Assembly (NCBI GenBank): GCA_910580195.1
Contig: CAJTWA010000009.1
Location: 1-52,128 of the forward strand
Origin: an uncultured Lachnospiraceae bacterium
Lineage (GTDB): Bacteria; Bacillota; Clostridia; Lachnospirales; Lachnospiraceae
DNA length: 52,128 nucleotides
Reading direction: 5' to 3'
Shown: positions 16,303-24,661 of the stretch, piece by piece
How positions within the stretch are numbered: position 1 is the first letter of the stretch
Layout of the letters: each line of letters opens with the position of its first letter
Notes under the pieces: model-generated
Seen by the model: only the letters and a program-made list of their open reading frames with translations
Told to the model about the DNA's origin: nothing
Database searches by the model: none
Program-made: the position numbers and the translations under genes

Positions 16303-16360
16303 GAATTGCAGGAATCCTGTCAAGGCAAGGGTTTCCGCTTTTACAGGATTTTGACAATTC
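16303..16360. repeat. Imperfect 58-nt inverted repeat
   Basis: GAATTG pairs with CAATTC at the ends, and AATCCTGT with ACAGGATT inside, around a ~20-nt loop. There is no T-run, so it is not an obvious terminator. AATTGCAG recurs about 20 bp downstream. Its origin is unknown. Confidence 0.55.
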
Positions 16361-16645
16361 GATAAAAACAGAATTGCAGTCTGGACAATTTACACAGACT
16401 ATATGACACTCTCACTGATGCAGATTAATTACAACGGGATTTCAACAGGCCTTTATTGCAAAAATCCTTTCAAATAAAAATTCTTCAGCTATAAGCCCGC
16501 TACTTGTTTTAGAAATTTTTTTACACGCTGACAACCCAATTACAAATATCCTCCAACAAAGAAACATTCCCATATATTCTGAATAAGGCCGCCTACCGAA
16601 CCCACGCTAATCCATGTACTTACTCTTCCGCAGAGCCAACACCCA

Positions 16646-16827
16646 GCAGTTCTGGGCAGGCGCCCCTCCCCTGCAAACCATTCAGGGACGTCCTTAATGG
16701 AGGTGAAATCCACTGCTTACGGAAACTTAGGGATGAGGGCTTTCCCGAAATCCCTTAGTTGCAGTTAGCAGTTAGTTCACCGGAATGTTGTCCCGTTTGC
16801 AGGGGAGGGGCGCCTGCCCAGAACTGC
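16646..16827 (-). mobile_element. Dispersed ~180-bp inverted-repeat element, copy B
   Basis: Minus orientation relative to copies A and C. Perfect terminal inverted repeats of over 30 bp (16646-16678 against 16795-16827; outermost GCAGTTCTGGGCAGGCG). The interior has the conserved blocks in reverse: GGTGAAATCCACTGCTTACG, CTTAGGGATGAGGGC, GCAGTTAGCAGTTAGTTC and CCGGAATGTTG. Arm sequence differs from copies A and C but stays self-complementary, so pairing is kept by compensating changes. Confidence 0.8.
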
Positions 16828-17010
16828 GTCCCACCCGCTCAGCCCCCCCCCAAAAAAAAAATCCCCCTTCCCGTTAATTCCCGGGATTTTCATCCCAGAA
16901 CTGCATCCCCCAAAGAATCCCTCTACCGCTAATTCCCCAAAATTTTCATCCTAGAACCGCATCCCACCCAATCATCCCAAAAATCTCCATCCCAGAACTA
17001 TACCACCCAC
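16828..17010. repeat. Degenerate tandem repeats derived from the end of copy B
   Basis: The outer end of copy B plus its flank (AGAACTGCGTCCCACC) recurs as AGAACTGCATCCCCC near 16894, AGAACCGCATCCCACC near 16955 and AGAACTATACCACC near 16994, with spacers rich in AATTCCC and TTTTCATCC. Units are ~40-75 bp and diverged. Confidence 0.5.
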
Positions 17011-17108
17011 TTAACCTTACCCTCCTCCAACTTACACGCTGCACCATTCCATCCCCCCCTTTCGTCCCATCCCCCAATTTTTCCTCAAAAAATCCTCCCA
17101 TTCCCTAG

Positions 17109-17137
17109 TTGCCATCCAGCCCAGATGATGTTATAAT
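17109..17137 (+). promoter_or_regulatory. Probable sigma-A promoter of the NlpC/P60 gene
   Basis: TTGCCA at 17109-17114, a 17-bp spacer and a perfect TATAAT at 17132-17137. The expected start near 17144 leaves a leader of ~93 nt. Confidence 0.7.
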
Positions 17138-17236
17138 CACTATGTACAAGAATCCCTTCACGTAAGCAAATTCAACAACGCAAAATCAAAGATAAAAATA
17201 GAGGAAACAGCCAATCCATCCAGAGAGGAGATTTTC

Positions 17237-18556
17237 ATGAAATCAAAGAAACTAATCGCAGCGCTCCTAGTCGTTGCCATGGGTTTTTCCCAGTTCACCG
17301 TAGCCATGGCGGATAAGAAATCAGAAGCAGAACAGAAAAAGAAAGAAGCAGAAGCAAGCTTAAAGTCCAAGCAGGGCGAAATTAATAACATACAGGAACA
17401 GCAAGAACAGTTACGGGGCGAAATCAACGCATTAGATGCCGAACTGGTAAACGTCATGATTGAACTCTCCACATTGGAAGAAGAGCTCTCCGTGAAGCAG
17501 GACGAGCTGGAACAGACCAAGGCAGATTTGGAACAGGCAAAGGAAGATGAGAAGAACCAGTATGAAGCCATGAAGCTGCGCATCCGCTTTATGTATGAAA
17601 AAGGGGACGACGCAATGCTGACAAGCCTCTTAGAATCCGGCAGCATTGCAGATTTGCTGAACCGGGTAGAATATGTAAATGAGGTTTATGAATATGACAG
17701 GAACCTGCTGACAGAGTACAAAGAAACGAAAAACCAAGTAGCAGCCTTGGAACAGCAGCAGGAAGAGTATATTCAGGCCTTGGAAGCTAAGCAGCAGGAA
17801 TATCAGGTTGCCCGGGAAAATTTTGAAACTACGATTGCCCAGAAAAAGAACGAAGTCGGGAACTTTGAAAATAAGCTGGAAGAAGCAAGGGCTTTGGCAG
17901 CAAAATACCAAGATACCATCAATGCCCAGAATACTATCATTGCCCAAGAGAATGAACGGATTGAGCGGGAACGCCGGGAACGGGAAGAGCGGGAACGTCA
18001 GGAACGGGAGCGCCAGGAACAGGAACGTGCGGCAGCTGCAGCAGCGGCAATACGGGCAAGCAACAATTCCGGGGGCAGTTCCGGCAGCGGGAATAGTAAC
18101 AGCAGTTCCAGCAGCGGAAATAGCAACAGCAGTTCCAGCAGCAGCGGGAATAGCAGCAGTTCTTCCGGCACAGGCGGCGGTGGGGACAAGAACCCTAGCT
18201 ACAGCACTGGGGTAAGCGGCAGTTCGGTCGTAAATTATGCCATGAACTTTGTGGGCAACCCTTATGTCTGGGGCGGGAAAGACCCCAATACCGGGGCTGA
18301 CTGCAGTGGGTTTACCAGCTATGTATATGCGCATTTTGGCATCAGCATCCCAAGCTATTCCTATTCCCAGCGTTCGGTAGGAAAGGAAGTCAGCTATGCC
18401 AATGCACAGGCAGGGGATTTGATTTGTTATGCCGGGCATGTGGCTATCTATATGGGGAATGGGCAGATTGTCCATGCAAAAGGCACGGCTTATGGCATCG
18501 TAGCCTACGATAACGCTACATACCGCCCGATTATAACCGTGCGGCGGGTGCTGTAG
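17237..18556 (+). CDS. Secreted coiled-coil NlpC/P60 peptidoglycan endopeptidase
   Basis: 439 residues. A signal peptide (MKSKKLIAALLVVAMGFSQF, cleavage near VAMA-DK) is followed by a long coiled coil (about 30-265, Glu/Gln/Lys-rich heptads, including ERERREREERERQERERQE). Next comes a Ser/Asn/Gly linker (about 275-325) and a C-terminal NlpC/P60 domain (about 328-439). The catalytic Cys lies in DCSGF (near 355) and the catalytic His in GHVAIYMG (near 400), with a third His in IVHAKG. The architecture matches CwlO- and PcsB-type D,L-endopeptidases that cleave wall stem peptides, often controlled by FtsEX through the coiled coil. The start is backed by an AGAGGAG site, and a good vegetative promoter lies upstream. 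It is a stand-alone gene. Confidence 0.92.
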   Translation: MKSKKLIAALLVVAMGFSQFTVAMADKKSEAEQKKKEAEASLKSKQGEINNIQEQQEQLRGEINALDAELVNVMIELSTLEEELSVKQDELEQTKADLEQAKEDEKNQYEAMKLRIRFMYEKGDDAMLTSLLESGSIADLLNRVEYVNEVYEYDRNLLTEYKETKNQVAALEQQQEEYIQALEAKQQEYQVARENFETTIAQKKNEVGNFENKLEEARALAAKYQDTINAQNTIIAQENERIERERREREERERQERERQEQERAAAAAAAIRASNNSGGSSGSGNSNSSSSSGNSNSSSSSSGNSSSSSGTGGGGDKNPSYSTGVSGSSVVNYAMNFVGNPYVWGGKDPNTGADCSGFTSYVYAHFGISIPSYSYSQRSVGKEVSYANAQAGDLICYAGHVAIYMGNGQIVHAKGTAYGIVAYDNATYRPIITVRRVL

Positions 18557-18717
18557 GGTTTCCGGTTAGAACAATAATAAGCGTTGGCTTGTATGGATTG
18601 GGAATTTTCAGGTTGGCATAAGGCTTGGGAAAGGGAAAATAGGAACGATGGATCCTGTAGGGCGGTTTGCTTAATCTTGCAAAGCCTATGGGCAGGAAAG
18701 ACAGGAGGATTTCAATT

Positions 18718-19155
18718 ATGGAGATAAAAACATTGCAAAATGATATGGTTGCTGCGATGAAGGCAAAGGATAAGGGCAGGAAAGATGCCATTTCCGCATT
18801 AGTTTCTGCAGTAAAGAAAGCAGCCATCGACGAAGGCTGCCGGGACAATATCCCAGAAGCGTTGGTAGACAGGGTAATCCTGAAGGAACTGAAAACAGCC
18901 AAGGAGCAGCTTGACACCTGCCCGCCGGAACGGACGGATTTGCTGGCAGAATACCAGCTGCGCCATGACGTGATTCAGGAATATGCCCCAGCCTTAATGT
19001 CCAAAGAAGAGGTACAGGCCTATATTACGGAAAAATTTGCAGAAGTAGTTGCTACCAAAAATAAAGGGCAGGTTATGAAAGCCGTTATGGCAGAATTAAA
19101 AGGCAAAGCCGATGGGAAAGTGATTAACCAAGTAGTGGCAGAATTGTGCAAATAG
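18718..19155 (+). CDS. yqeY: GatB/YqeY-domain protein
   Basis: 145 residues from ATG 18718, chosen for its AGGAGG site; a longer frame to 18667 has none. This is a typical full-length YqeY: N-terminal helical part (MEIKTLQNDMVAAMKAKDKGRKDAI, then LVSAVKKAAID) and C-terminal part (YMSKEEVQAYI-like, with NKGQVMKAVMAELKGKADGKVINQVV). The family shares the tail domain of the GatB subunit of glutamyl-tRNA(Gln) amidotransferase. It is thought to touch tRNA, but its exact role is unknown. It lies between a wall hydrolase and cca, so a link to tRNA metabolism is only suggestive. Confidence 0.9.
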   Translation: MEIKTLQNDMVAAMKAKDKGRKDAISALVSAVKKAAIDEGCRDNIPEALVDRVILKELKTAKEQLDTCPPERTDLLAEYQLRHDVIQEYAPALMSKEEVQAYITEKFAEVVATKNKGQVMKAVMAELKGKADGKVINQVVAELCK

Positions 19156-19182
19156 GGGCCGTTTACCGAAGCAGTACCATAT

Positions 19183-19270
19183 GGCAGGAAACTTGGCATC
19201 TAAGAAGACGGGCTGTCTGCCGCGTCCGCCTGCATTGCATATAGTGGGGGCAGGAAGCTTGGCATTTAAG
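19183..19270 (+). repeat. Two direct repeats, 66 bp apart, between yqeY and cca
   Basis: GGCAGGAAACTTGGCATCTAAG at 19183-19204 is repeated as GGCAGGAAGCTTGGCATTTA (19249 onward, two mismatches over 22 bp). No coding or terminator function is evident. Confidence 0.6.
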
Positions 19271-19296
19271 CAGCGGCATATAAATAGGAGTATACA

Positions 19297-20631
19297 ATGG
19301 CAATACAGTTACCCGGAAAAGTGAAATGCATCATAGACACCCTAGAAGAAGCCGGATTTGAGGCATATGCAGTAGGCGGCTGCGTGCGGGACTCTATGTT
19401 AGGCCGCAAGCCACAGGACTGGGACGTCACAACGTCTGCGTCCCCATGGCAGGTCAAAGAGCTCTTCCCGGTAACGGTAGATACCGGGATTAAGCATGGG
19501 ACAGTCACTGTATTGATTGGCCACGAAGGCTTTGAAGTGACAACTTACCGGATTGATGGTGAATATGAGGATAAAAGGCATCCGAAAGAGGTACTTTTTA
19601 CTTCCGACCTGCTGGAGGACTTAAAGCGCAGGGATTTTACCATCAACGCTATGGCATACAATGAAAAAAAAGGCTTGGTGGATGCATTTGGAGGAGCTGG
19701 GGATTTGGAGCAAAAGAAAATCCGGTGTGTGGGCAACCCCATAGACCGTTTTACGGAGGATGCCCTGCGCCTGATGCGGGCCGTCCGGTTTGCCGCGCAG
19801 CTTGGTTTTTCCATAGAGGGGCAGACCAAGGCAGCCATCCCATCCCTTGCCGGGAACCTTTCCGGCATCAGCGCGGAGCGGATTCAGTCGGAGTTGGTAA
19901 AGCTTTTGGTTTCCAGCCACCCGGAAGAATTCCGCACCCTGTATGAAACAGGGATGACACGGGTATTCCTCCCGGAATTTGATGCCATGATGGCAACGCC
20001 GCAGAATAACCAGCACCATTGCTATAATGTAGGCGACCACACCATAGCAGCCCTTGGGTATGTCCGGCCGGATAAGGTGCTGCGCCTTACCATGCTTTTG
20101 CATGATGTGGCAAAGCCAGTGTGCCAGACTGCAGACGAGGAAGGTATTTTCCACTTTTACGGCCACCCGGAACAGGGCGCCCAGATGGCAAAAGAGATAT
20201 TGCAGCGCCTGAAATTTGATAATGATACGATAGGGAAGGTAACTGCCCTCGTCCGGTGGCATGACCACCGCCCGAAGTTAGAGGAGGCCTTTGTCCGCCG
20301 TGCTATCCACCGTGTGGGGCCAAAGCAGTACCCAGCCCTGTTTGAAGTGAAGTATGCAGATACCATGGCGAAAAACCAGTATAAGCGGGAAGAGAAGCTG
20401 GCATACCTCGCAGAATACCAGCGGATTTACCGGGAGATTATAGAAAAAAAGCAGTGCCTTGGGCTGAAGGATTTGGCAGTAAACGGCAAGGACTTCATCC
20501 GGCTGGGCATGGAGCCGGGAAAGGAATTGGGAAATACCTTGGAGCGGCTCTTAGACCATGTGCTGGAGTTCCCGGAGGACAATACCAAAGAGGTTTTGCT
20601 GGGGCTTGCGTTCCATAAGCAGGGAAATTAA
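19297..20631 (+). CDS. cca: CCA-adding tRNA nucleotidyltransferase with HD domain
   Basis: 444 residues. It builds or repairs the 3' CCA end of tRNAs. The head domain has the polymerase-beta-like motif GGCVRDSMLGR followed by DWDVTTSA (catalytic Asp pair), then RRDFTINAMAY, and the basic helix ALRLMRAVRFAAQLGF. A C-terminal HD domain has LLHDVAKP and RWHDHRP. That arrangement is the usual class II bacterial/clostridial form. An AGGAG site supports the ATG. It is needed here, since the two tRNA genes in this window do not encode CCA. Confidence 0.93.
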   Translation: MAIQLPGKVKCIIDTLEEAGFEAYAVGGCVRDSMLGRKPQDWDVTTSASPWQVKELFPVTVDTGIKHGTVTVLIGHEGFEVTTYRIDGEYEDKRHPKEVLFTSDLLEDLKRRDFTINAMAYNEKKGLVDAFGGAGDLEQKKIRCVGNPIDRFTEDALRLMRAVRFAAQLGFSIEGQTKAAIPSLAGNLSGISAERIQSELVKLLVSSHPEEFRTLYETGMTRVFLPEFDAMMATPQNNQHHCYNVGDHTIAALGYVRPDKVLRLTMLLHDVAKPVCQTADEEGIFHFYGHPEQGAQMAKEILQRLKFDNDTIGKVTALVRWHDHRPKLEEAFVRRAIHRVGPKQYPALFEVKYADTMAKNQYKREEKLAYLAEYQRIYREIIEKKQCLGLKDLAVNGKDFIRLGMEPGKELGNTLERLLDHVLEFPEDNTKEVLLGLAFHKQGN

Positions 20632-20742
20632 GTTCCAGCTGATTGGAATATGCATTAATATCGCAATAGGCTTTTGGCAGGCAGGTAAGTTCTGCCCTTT
20701 GCAAGATAAGAAAAGAAATCCCGAAAAACACTGCCAAAACCT

Positions 20743-20772
20743 GCATAGAATCAATTCCCCTCACATATGATA
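20743..20772 (+). promoter_or_regulatory. Sigma-E-like promoter upstream of cotS
   Basis: GCATAGA (20743-20749), 14 bp, then CATATGATA (20764-20772). This resembles the mother-cell sigma-E consensus (an ATA-centred -35 and CATA-NNN-T -10). A small hairpin, CACAGG / CCTGTG, lies in the leader around 20779-20797. It fits the expected sporulation timing of a coat gene, but sigma-E sites are short and chance matches occur. Confidence 0.45.
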
Positions 20773-20820
20773 AAAGGACACAGGAAATAAGCCTGTGATT
20801 ATCATGGTGGAGGGGTTTAT

Positions 20821-21834
20821 GTGTATAATCGAGAAAATTTGATTTTGGAACAATATCCTTTTGAAGTAAAGCAGACGGCCAAGGGGAGAGGGGCGCTGAT
20901 TTGCGACACGGATAAAGGCTTGAAAATTTTAAAGGAATACAGGGGTTCCGAAGGCAGGGCAGATTTCCTCTTCGGCCTGCTGGAGTTTTTGAAGAAACAT
21001 GGACAAGGACGGATTGACTGCATTGTAAAGACCAAAGAAGAGAAGACCGTTGCCCGGGACGTAGACGGGACCGTCTATATGGTGCGGGACTGGTACGAAG
21101 GCCGGGAATGTGACACAAAGAGCCGGGACGATATTTTAAAGGCGATCCGCCAATTGGCCGATATACATAACAGCCTGCGGGAATTCCCCACAGAACTGCC
21201 GGAATACCTCCGCACAGAAGGGCATGCTTTTTTGGAGGAAAACGAGCGGCATACAAAGGAACTGAAAAAGGTGCGCAATTTCATCTCTTCCCGGAAAAAG
21301 AAAAGTGATTTTGAGCGGGAGTTCTTAAAGAATTTTGAGGTGTTTTACGGCGAAGCCCTTGCCGTGGTGAAGCTGCAAAGGGAAGAACTGGAAAAAGCCG
21401 CCAATGCCAGCGGCAAGGAAAGCATTTTTGGCATCTGCCATGGGGATTATAACCAGCATAACGTGCTGTTTTCCCGGCAGGGGATTGCCGTCCTGAATTT
21501 TGAAAAATCATCCTATGGCATCCAAGTGTCAGACCTTGGGAATTTCATGCGGAAAATTTTGGAAAAGCATAACTGGAACATGGGCCTTGGGATGGATATG
21601 CTGGGGGCATACCACCATGTACGCCCTTTAAGCGGGCAGGAAATGCGCCAGCTTTACATCCTCCTAGCTTATCCGGAAAAATTTTGGAAGATTGCCAACC
21701 ACTATTTCAATACCAATAAGGCATGGGTGTGCGGAAGGAATATTGAGAAATTGGAAAAATTCATTTCACAGAACGAAGCACGGGAAAGTTTCCTGAACCT
21801 AGTAAAAAGCGGGCTGTCCAAGCCGGAACCTTAG
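20821..21834 (+). CDS. cotS: CotS-family spore coat protein (kinase-like fold)
   Basis: 337 residues from a GTG start (20821) with GTGGAGGGG upstream; an ATG two bases earlier is out of frame. It belongs to the CotS/aminoglycoside-phosphotransferase-like family: the nucleotide-loop region ELLEQYPFEVKQTAKGRGALIC is degenerate, the YMVRDWYEGREC hinge follows, and the Brenner-type catalytic loop CHGDYNQHNVLF is intact, with a later D in QVSDLGNFM. In Bacillus such proteins are inner-coat components made in the mother cell. Which paralogue of the CotS/CotI/YutH group this is cannot be told. The last codons and stop form the first unit of a tandem repeat that continues downstream. Confidence 0.82.
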   Translation: MYNRENLILEQYPFEVKQTAKGRGALICDTDKGLKILKEYRGSEGRADFLFGLLEFLKKHGQGRIDCIVKTKEEKTVARDVDGTVYMVRDWYEGRECDTKSRDDILKAIRQLADIHNSLREFPTELPEYLRTEGHAFLEENERHTKELKKVRNFISSRKKKSDFEREFLKNFEVFYGEALAVVKLQREELEKAANASGKESIFGICHGDYNQHNVLFSRQGIAVLNFEKSSYGIQVSDLGNFMRKILEKHNWNMGLGMDMLGAYHHVRPLSGQEMRQLYILLAYPEKFWKIANHYFNTNKAWVCGRNIEKLEKFISQNEARESFLNLVKSGLSKPEP

Positions 21835-22085
21835 TATTACAGCAGGCAAATGGAACAGGACGTTTTAGATTCCCTTGAAAAGCGGGCTGTCCAAGCCGGA
21901 GCCTTAGCAATTGCGGCAGGGAAATGGAGTAGGACGTAAATACCCTTAAAGAGCGGGCTGCCCAAGCCGGAACTTTAGCATTGCGGCAGGGAAATGGGGT
22001 AGGACGTAAATACCCTTAAAGAGCGGGCTGCCCAAGCCGGAACTTTAGTATTTCAGCAGGGAAATGGTATAGGAATTCCTAAATT
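21806..22085 (+). repeat. Four ~71-bp tandem repeats overlapping the end of cotS
   Basis: Units start at about 21806, 21879, 21950 and 22020 (periods ~73, 71, 70). Each has GCGGGCTGYCCAAGCCGGA, then CAGGGAAATGG-like and AGGACGT blocks. Unit 1 includes the last ~9 codons and the stop of cotS, so the gene end was duplicated downstream. This fills the 311-bp gap before the PEGA lipoprotein gene. Confidence 0.85.
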
Positions 22086-22145
22086 CCCTGTTTATCGGAA
22101 AAAATAAAGTTTCCTATCGCATCAGTACACCGTAAGGAGGAAAAA

Positions 22146-23423
22146 ATGCAAAAGAAAAAGTTGATTTTTATTATATTTAGCATCCTGTCCGCCGTATTCT
22201 TTATTTCTTGCGGCAACGGGAAAAAGGGAAAAGTGACAGACGGCAGGGAAGCCTTCCCGGGGAAGGAAAAAGGCGGGATCGAGGAAGTAGAACTTTTAAA
22301 AGAAGAGGGCAAAATCTATGTGGTGACAGCCATTGACACAGACCGGGGCACTGTCACCCTGCAAGACTGGGAAACCACCCGGGAAAAGCCGTATACCTAC
22401 AACGGCGCGACTTATTTCAAAGGGAAATACGGGGATAACCTGACCGTCAGCCAAATTTCAGCCGGGGAACTGGTTTCCATCGAACGGCGTGGGGAAACGC
22501 TGACAAATGTCCAAGTCGCCGACGGCATGTTTTCCTATGACGACCTGCATAACTTTACGCTGGATACAAACAAGCAGACCATAAGCGTAGGGGGCGAAAC
22601 CTACTTTTTTGACGATAAAGTGGCGGCCTTCCATGGCAGCAGCAAAATTTCCCTGTCGGAAATCAGCGCACAGGACACCATCTGCCTGCGGGGCATAGAG
22701 AAACAAGTTTACACCATCCAAGTACAGGCCGGCCATGGCACGGTAGTCTTGGAAAATACGGAAGTGTTCCAAGGGGGCTATATTACCATCGGCAACCTGC
22801 TTTCCATGAAAATCGTGCCCCAGATGCGGATTGAGGTGGCGGAAGGCACATACCTGCTTGCAGTGGCAAATGAGGGCTACGGCGGGAGCAGGGAAATCAC
22901 GGTAGCAGCCAACCAAGAAACCGTGGTGGATCTGAATGAGCTGAAAGGGGAAGGGCCGCAATTCTGCCAAATCCAGTTTAAGATGGAGCCTGCGGGCGGG
23001 TCTGTATTTCTGGATGGGGAGCAGATTGACATCAGCAAAGTGGTGGAAGTACGCTATGGCGTCCATAAACTGACAGCCAAGGCAGACGGCTATGCAGAGT
23101 GGAAGAGGACTTTAATTGTAAATTCCAAGACGGCGGAGCTTACGATTAAACTTACGGATAAGGAATCGGAGGATACGATTTCTACCTCGAACCCGAACAC
23201 TAACACGAATACGAATACCAACACAAATACAAACACCAACCAAAATACGAACACGAATACAAACAGGACCCCGAATACAAATACGAACCAGAATACGAAT
23301 ACCAATAAGACGCCGAATTCAAATACGAATAATAACCAGAATAATACGAACAATAATAATAATCCGAACCAGAACAATAATCCGAAAAAGGACACGACGG
23401 GCAGTGATGCGTCGAAGCAGTGA
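22146..23423 (+). CDS. Putative lipoprotein with PEGA domain and Asn/Thr repeat tail
   Basis: 425 residues. The N-terminus (MQKKKLIFIIFSILSAVFFISCGNG) is a lipoprotein-type signal, with the lipobox Cys at about residue 20. Residues ~50-270 hold beta-rich sequence I cannot assign (VTAIDTDRGTVTLQDWET, and EISAQDTICLRG). Residues ~275-340 match a PEGA domain (FKMEPAGGSVFLDGEQI, YGVHKLTAKADGYAEWKR), a surface-associated fold. The final ~70 residues are Asn/Thr repeats (NTNTNTN, NQNTNTN) with a few Lys and Pro, probably an unstructured wall-spanning or spacer tail, although it is odd for it to lie after the folded domain. An AAGGAGG site supports the start, and a 15-bp-stem terminator follows. It may be a spore or envelope protein; the function is unknown. 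Confidence 0.75.
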   Translation: MQKKKLIFIIFSILSAVFFISCGNGKKGKVTDGREAFPGKEKGGIEEVELLKEEGKIYVVTAIDTDRGTVTLQDWETTREKPYTYNGATYFKGKYGDNLTVSQISAGELVSIERRGETLTNVQVADGMFSYDDLHNFTLDTNKQTISVGGETYFFDDKVAAFHGSSKISLSEISAQDTICLRGIEKQVYTIQVQAGHGTVVLENTEVFQGGYITIGNLLSMKIVPQMRIEVAEGTYLLAVANEGYGGSREITVAANQETVVDLNELKGEGPQFCQIQFKMEPAGGSVFLDGEQIDISKVVEVRYGVHKLTAKADGYAEWKRTLIVNSKTAELTIKLTDKESEDTISTSNPNTNTNTNTNTNTNTNQNTNTNTNRTPNTNTNQNTNTNKTPNSNTNNNQNNTNNNNNPNQNNNPKKDTTGSDASKQ

Positions 23424-23435
23424 TGGTGTTTTGGC

Positions 23436-23473
23436 AAATTCCCTAACTGTAGGAGTACAGTTGGGGAATTTTT
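23436..23473 (+). terminator. Rho-independent terminator after the PEGA lipoprotein
   Basis: A 15-bp stem (AAATTCCCTAACTGT at 23436-23450 pairing with 23457-23471, one G-T pair), a 6-nt loop, and T-rich sequence after it. Confidence 0.88.
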
Positions 23474-23482
23474 CTTTTTCCA

Positions 23483-23511
23483 TTGCAAAAGATAAGTATT
23501 TTGGATATACT
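23483..23511 (+). promoter_or_regulatory. Probable sigma-A promoter of the Rpn-type gene
   Basis: TTGCAA at 23483-23488, 17 bp, and TATACT at 23506-23511. It lies just after the terminator of the previous gene. Confidence 0.65.
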
Positions 23512-23560
23512 ATAAACTAAGTAAACAGATAGGCGGGAAGTAAAAGCGGAGGGTAAAGCT

Positions 23561-24487
23561 GTGGCAGAAAAGGATATTGCAGAAAAAGCACTGGAGGCCT
23601 ACAATGACGTGTTTGCTGACATCGTTAATGTGCTGCTTTTTGGCGGCAAGCAGTACGTGAAGGAAAATGAACTGGAAGAGGAAGACCCGAATTCCAGTTA
23701 TAAATCTGATGGGAAATTGCATGCGCAGGAACGCGATGTGGCAAAATATTGGCGCAAAGGCCTTGTACGGATTGCACTGTACGGGTTGGAAAATCAGACA
23801 GCTATAGACAGCGACATGCCGTTGCGGCTGTTTTCCTATGACGGGGCAGCCTACCGCGGGCAGCTCCTTGCAGATAGCAGTACAAAAGGGAAAGCAGTAC
23901 CCCGCTATCCAGTAGTGACCTTGGTCTTATATTTTGGCTATAAAAGGCGGTGGAGGACGCCAAGGACATTGTATGATTGCCTTGCCGTCCCGGAGGAACT
24001 CAAGCCATATGTAAACGATTACCGCATGAACCTGTATGAAATCGCATACCTAAGGGAAGAACAGGTGCAGAAGTTCACCAGCGACTTCCGGATTGTAGCA
24101 GATTATTTTGTACAGATGCGCAAAAACAGGGACTATACTGCCCCAGAAACAGAAATCAGGCATGTGCATGAGCTGCTGCAGATGATGTCAGTAATGACAG
24201 GGGATAGCCGTTTTGAAGAGGCATATGACCTTGGCATGGAAAGGAGGGCAACAACTATGTGTGAAGTTTTAGACCGTGTAGAAAACCGTGGAATCCAAAA
24301 AGGAATCCAAACTGGAATCCAAACTGGAATTCAAACTGGAATCAAACAGGGAGAGAATACCATCCTATCATTAATGGACTATTTACTGTCCAACAACCGG
24401 GAAGAGGATGCAAGGCGTGCAACCCAAGATGAAGCATACAGGCGAAAGCTTTTGGAAGAAATATCTAATAAGGAAGTGGATGGCTAG
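23561..24487 (+). CDS. Rpn/PD-(D/E)XK nuclease-family (transposase-like) protein
   Basis: 308 residues from a GTG start with GGAGGG upstream. The first ~230 residues carry the typical Lachnospiraceae pattern: YNDVFADIVNVLLFGGK, ERDVAKYW, ALYGLENQTAIDSDMPLRLFSYDGAAY, PVVTLVLYFG and DYRMNLYEIAYL. This places it with Rpn recombination-promoting nucleases / PD-(D/E)XK transposase-like proteins, inferred to cut DNA. Near residue 245 a short tandem repeat reads GIQKGIQTGIQTGIQTGIKQG-like in four steps, followed by a helical tail. Such G-I-Q-x-G repeats are frequent at the C-termini of this family. It has its own promoter and is not flanked by inverted repeats, so it is not evidently a mobile element itself. 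Confidence 0.8.
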   Translation: MAEKDIAEKALEAYNDVFADIVNVLLFGGKQYVKENELEEEDPNSSYKSDGKLHAQERDVAKYWRKGLVRIALYGLENQTAIDSDMPLRLFSYDGAAYRGQLLADSSTKGKAVPRYPVVTLVLYFGYKRRWRTPRTLYDCLAVPEELKPYVNDYRMNLYEIAYLREEQVQKFTSDFRIVADYFVQMRKNRDYTAPETEIRHVHELLQMMSVMTGDSRFEEAYDLGMERRATTMCEVLDRVENRGIQKGIQTGIQTGIQTGIKQGENTILSLMDYLLSNNREEDARRATQDEAYRRKLLEEISNKEVDG

Positions 24488-24561
24488 TAACACTAGCTTT
24501 TGCGGAAAGCCCTCCGAATCCTGCACATCCCCAAAATTCCCCCATAAATTAGAAAAAATAG

Positions 24562-24590
24562 TTGAGAAAATCCCCCCCATGAAGTATGAT
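24562..24590 (+). promoter_or_regulatory. Probable promoter of the phosphohexomutase gene
   Basis: TTGAGA at 24562-24567, 17 bp, and TATGAT at 24585-24590. The start codon follows at 24662 with a GAGGAGG site. Confidence 0.5.
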
Positions 24591-24661
24591 AGAGGTATCA
24601 TGATAAAAACCACATGATTTACTGGCAGGCTGCCAGAGAACGGAAAGCGAGGAGGATTCTT

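Larger units (their letters stand above)
15828..17236. other. 1.4-kb non-coding region holding two dispersed-element copies
   Basis: No gene is supported on either strand. It contains copy A (15906-16085, plus orientation) and copy B (16646-16827, minus orientation) of the ~180-bp inverted-repeat element. Between them lies AT-rich sequence with a 58-nt imperfect hairpin (16303-16360). After copy B comes a C-rich, degenerate tandem repeat, with C9 then A10 at 16843-16861. The promoter of the NlpC/P60 gene closes the region. Confidence 0.7.

Noticed and set aside
23561..24487. Rpn-type gene as an insertion sequence
   Set aside because: No terminal inverted repeats or target duplication seen around it, and it has its own promoter after a terminator.
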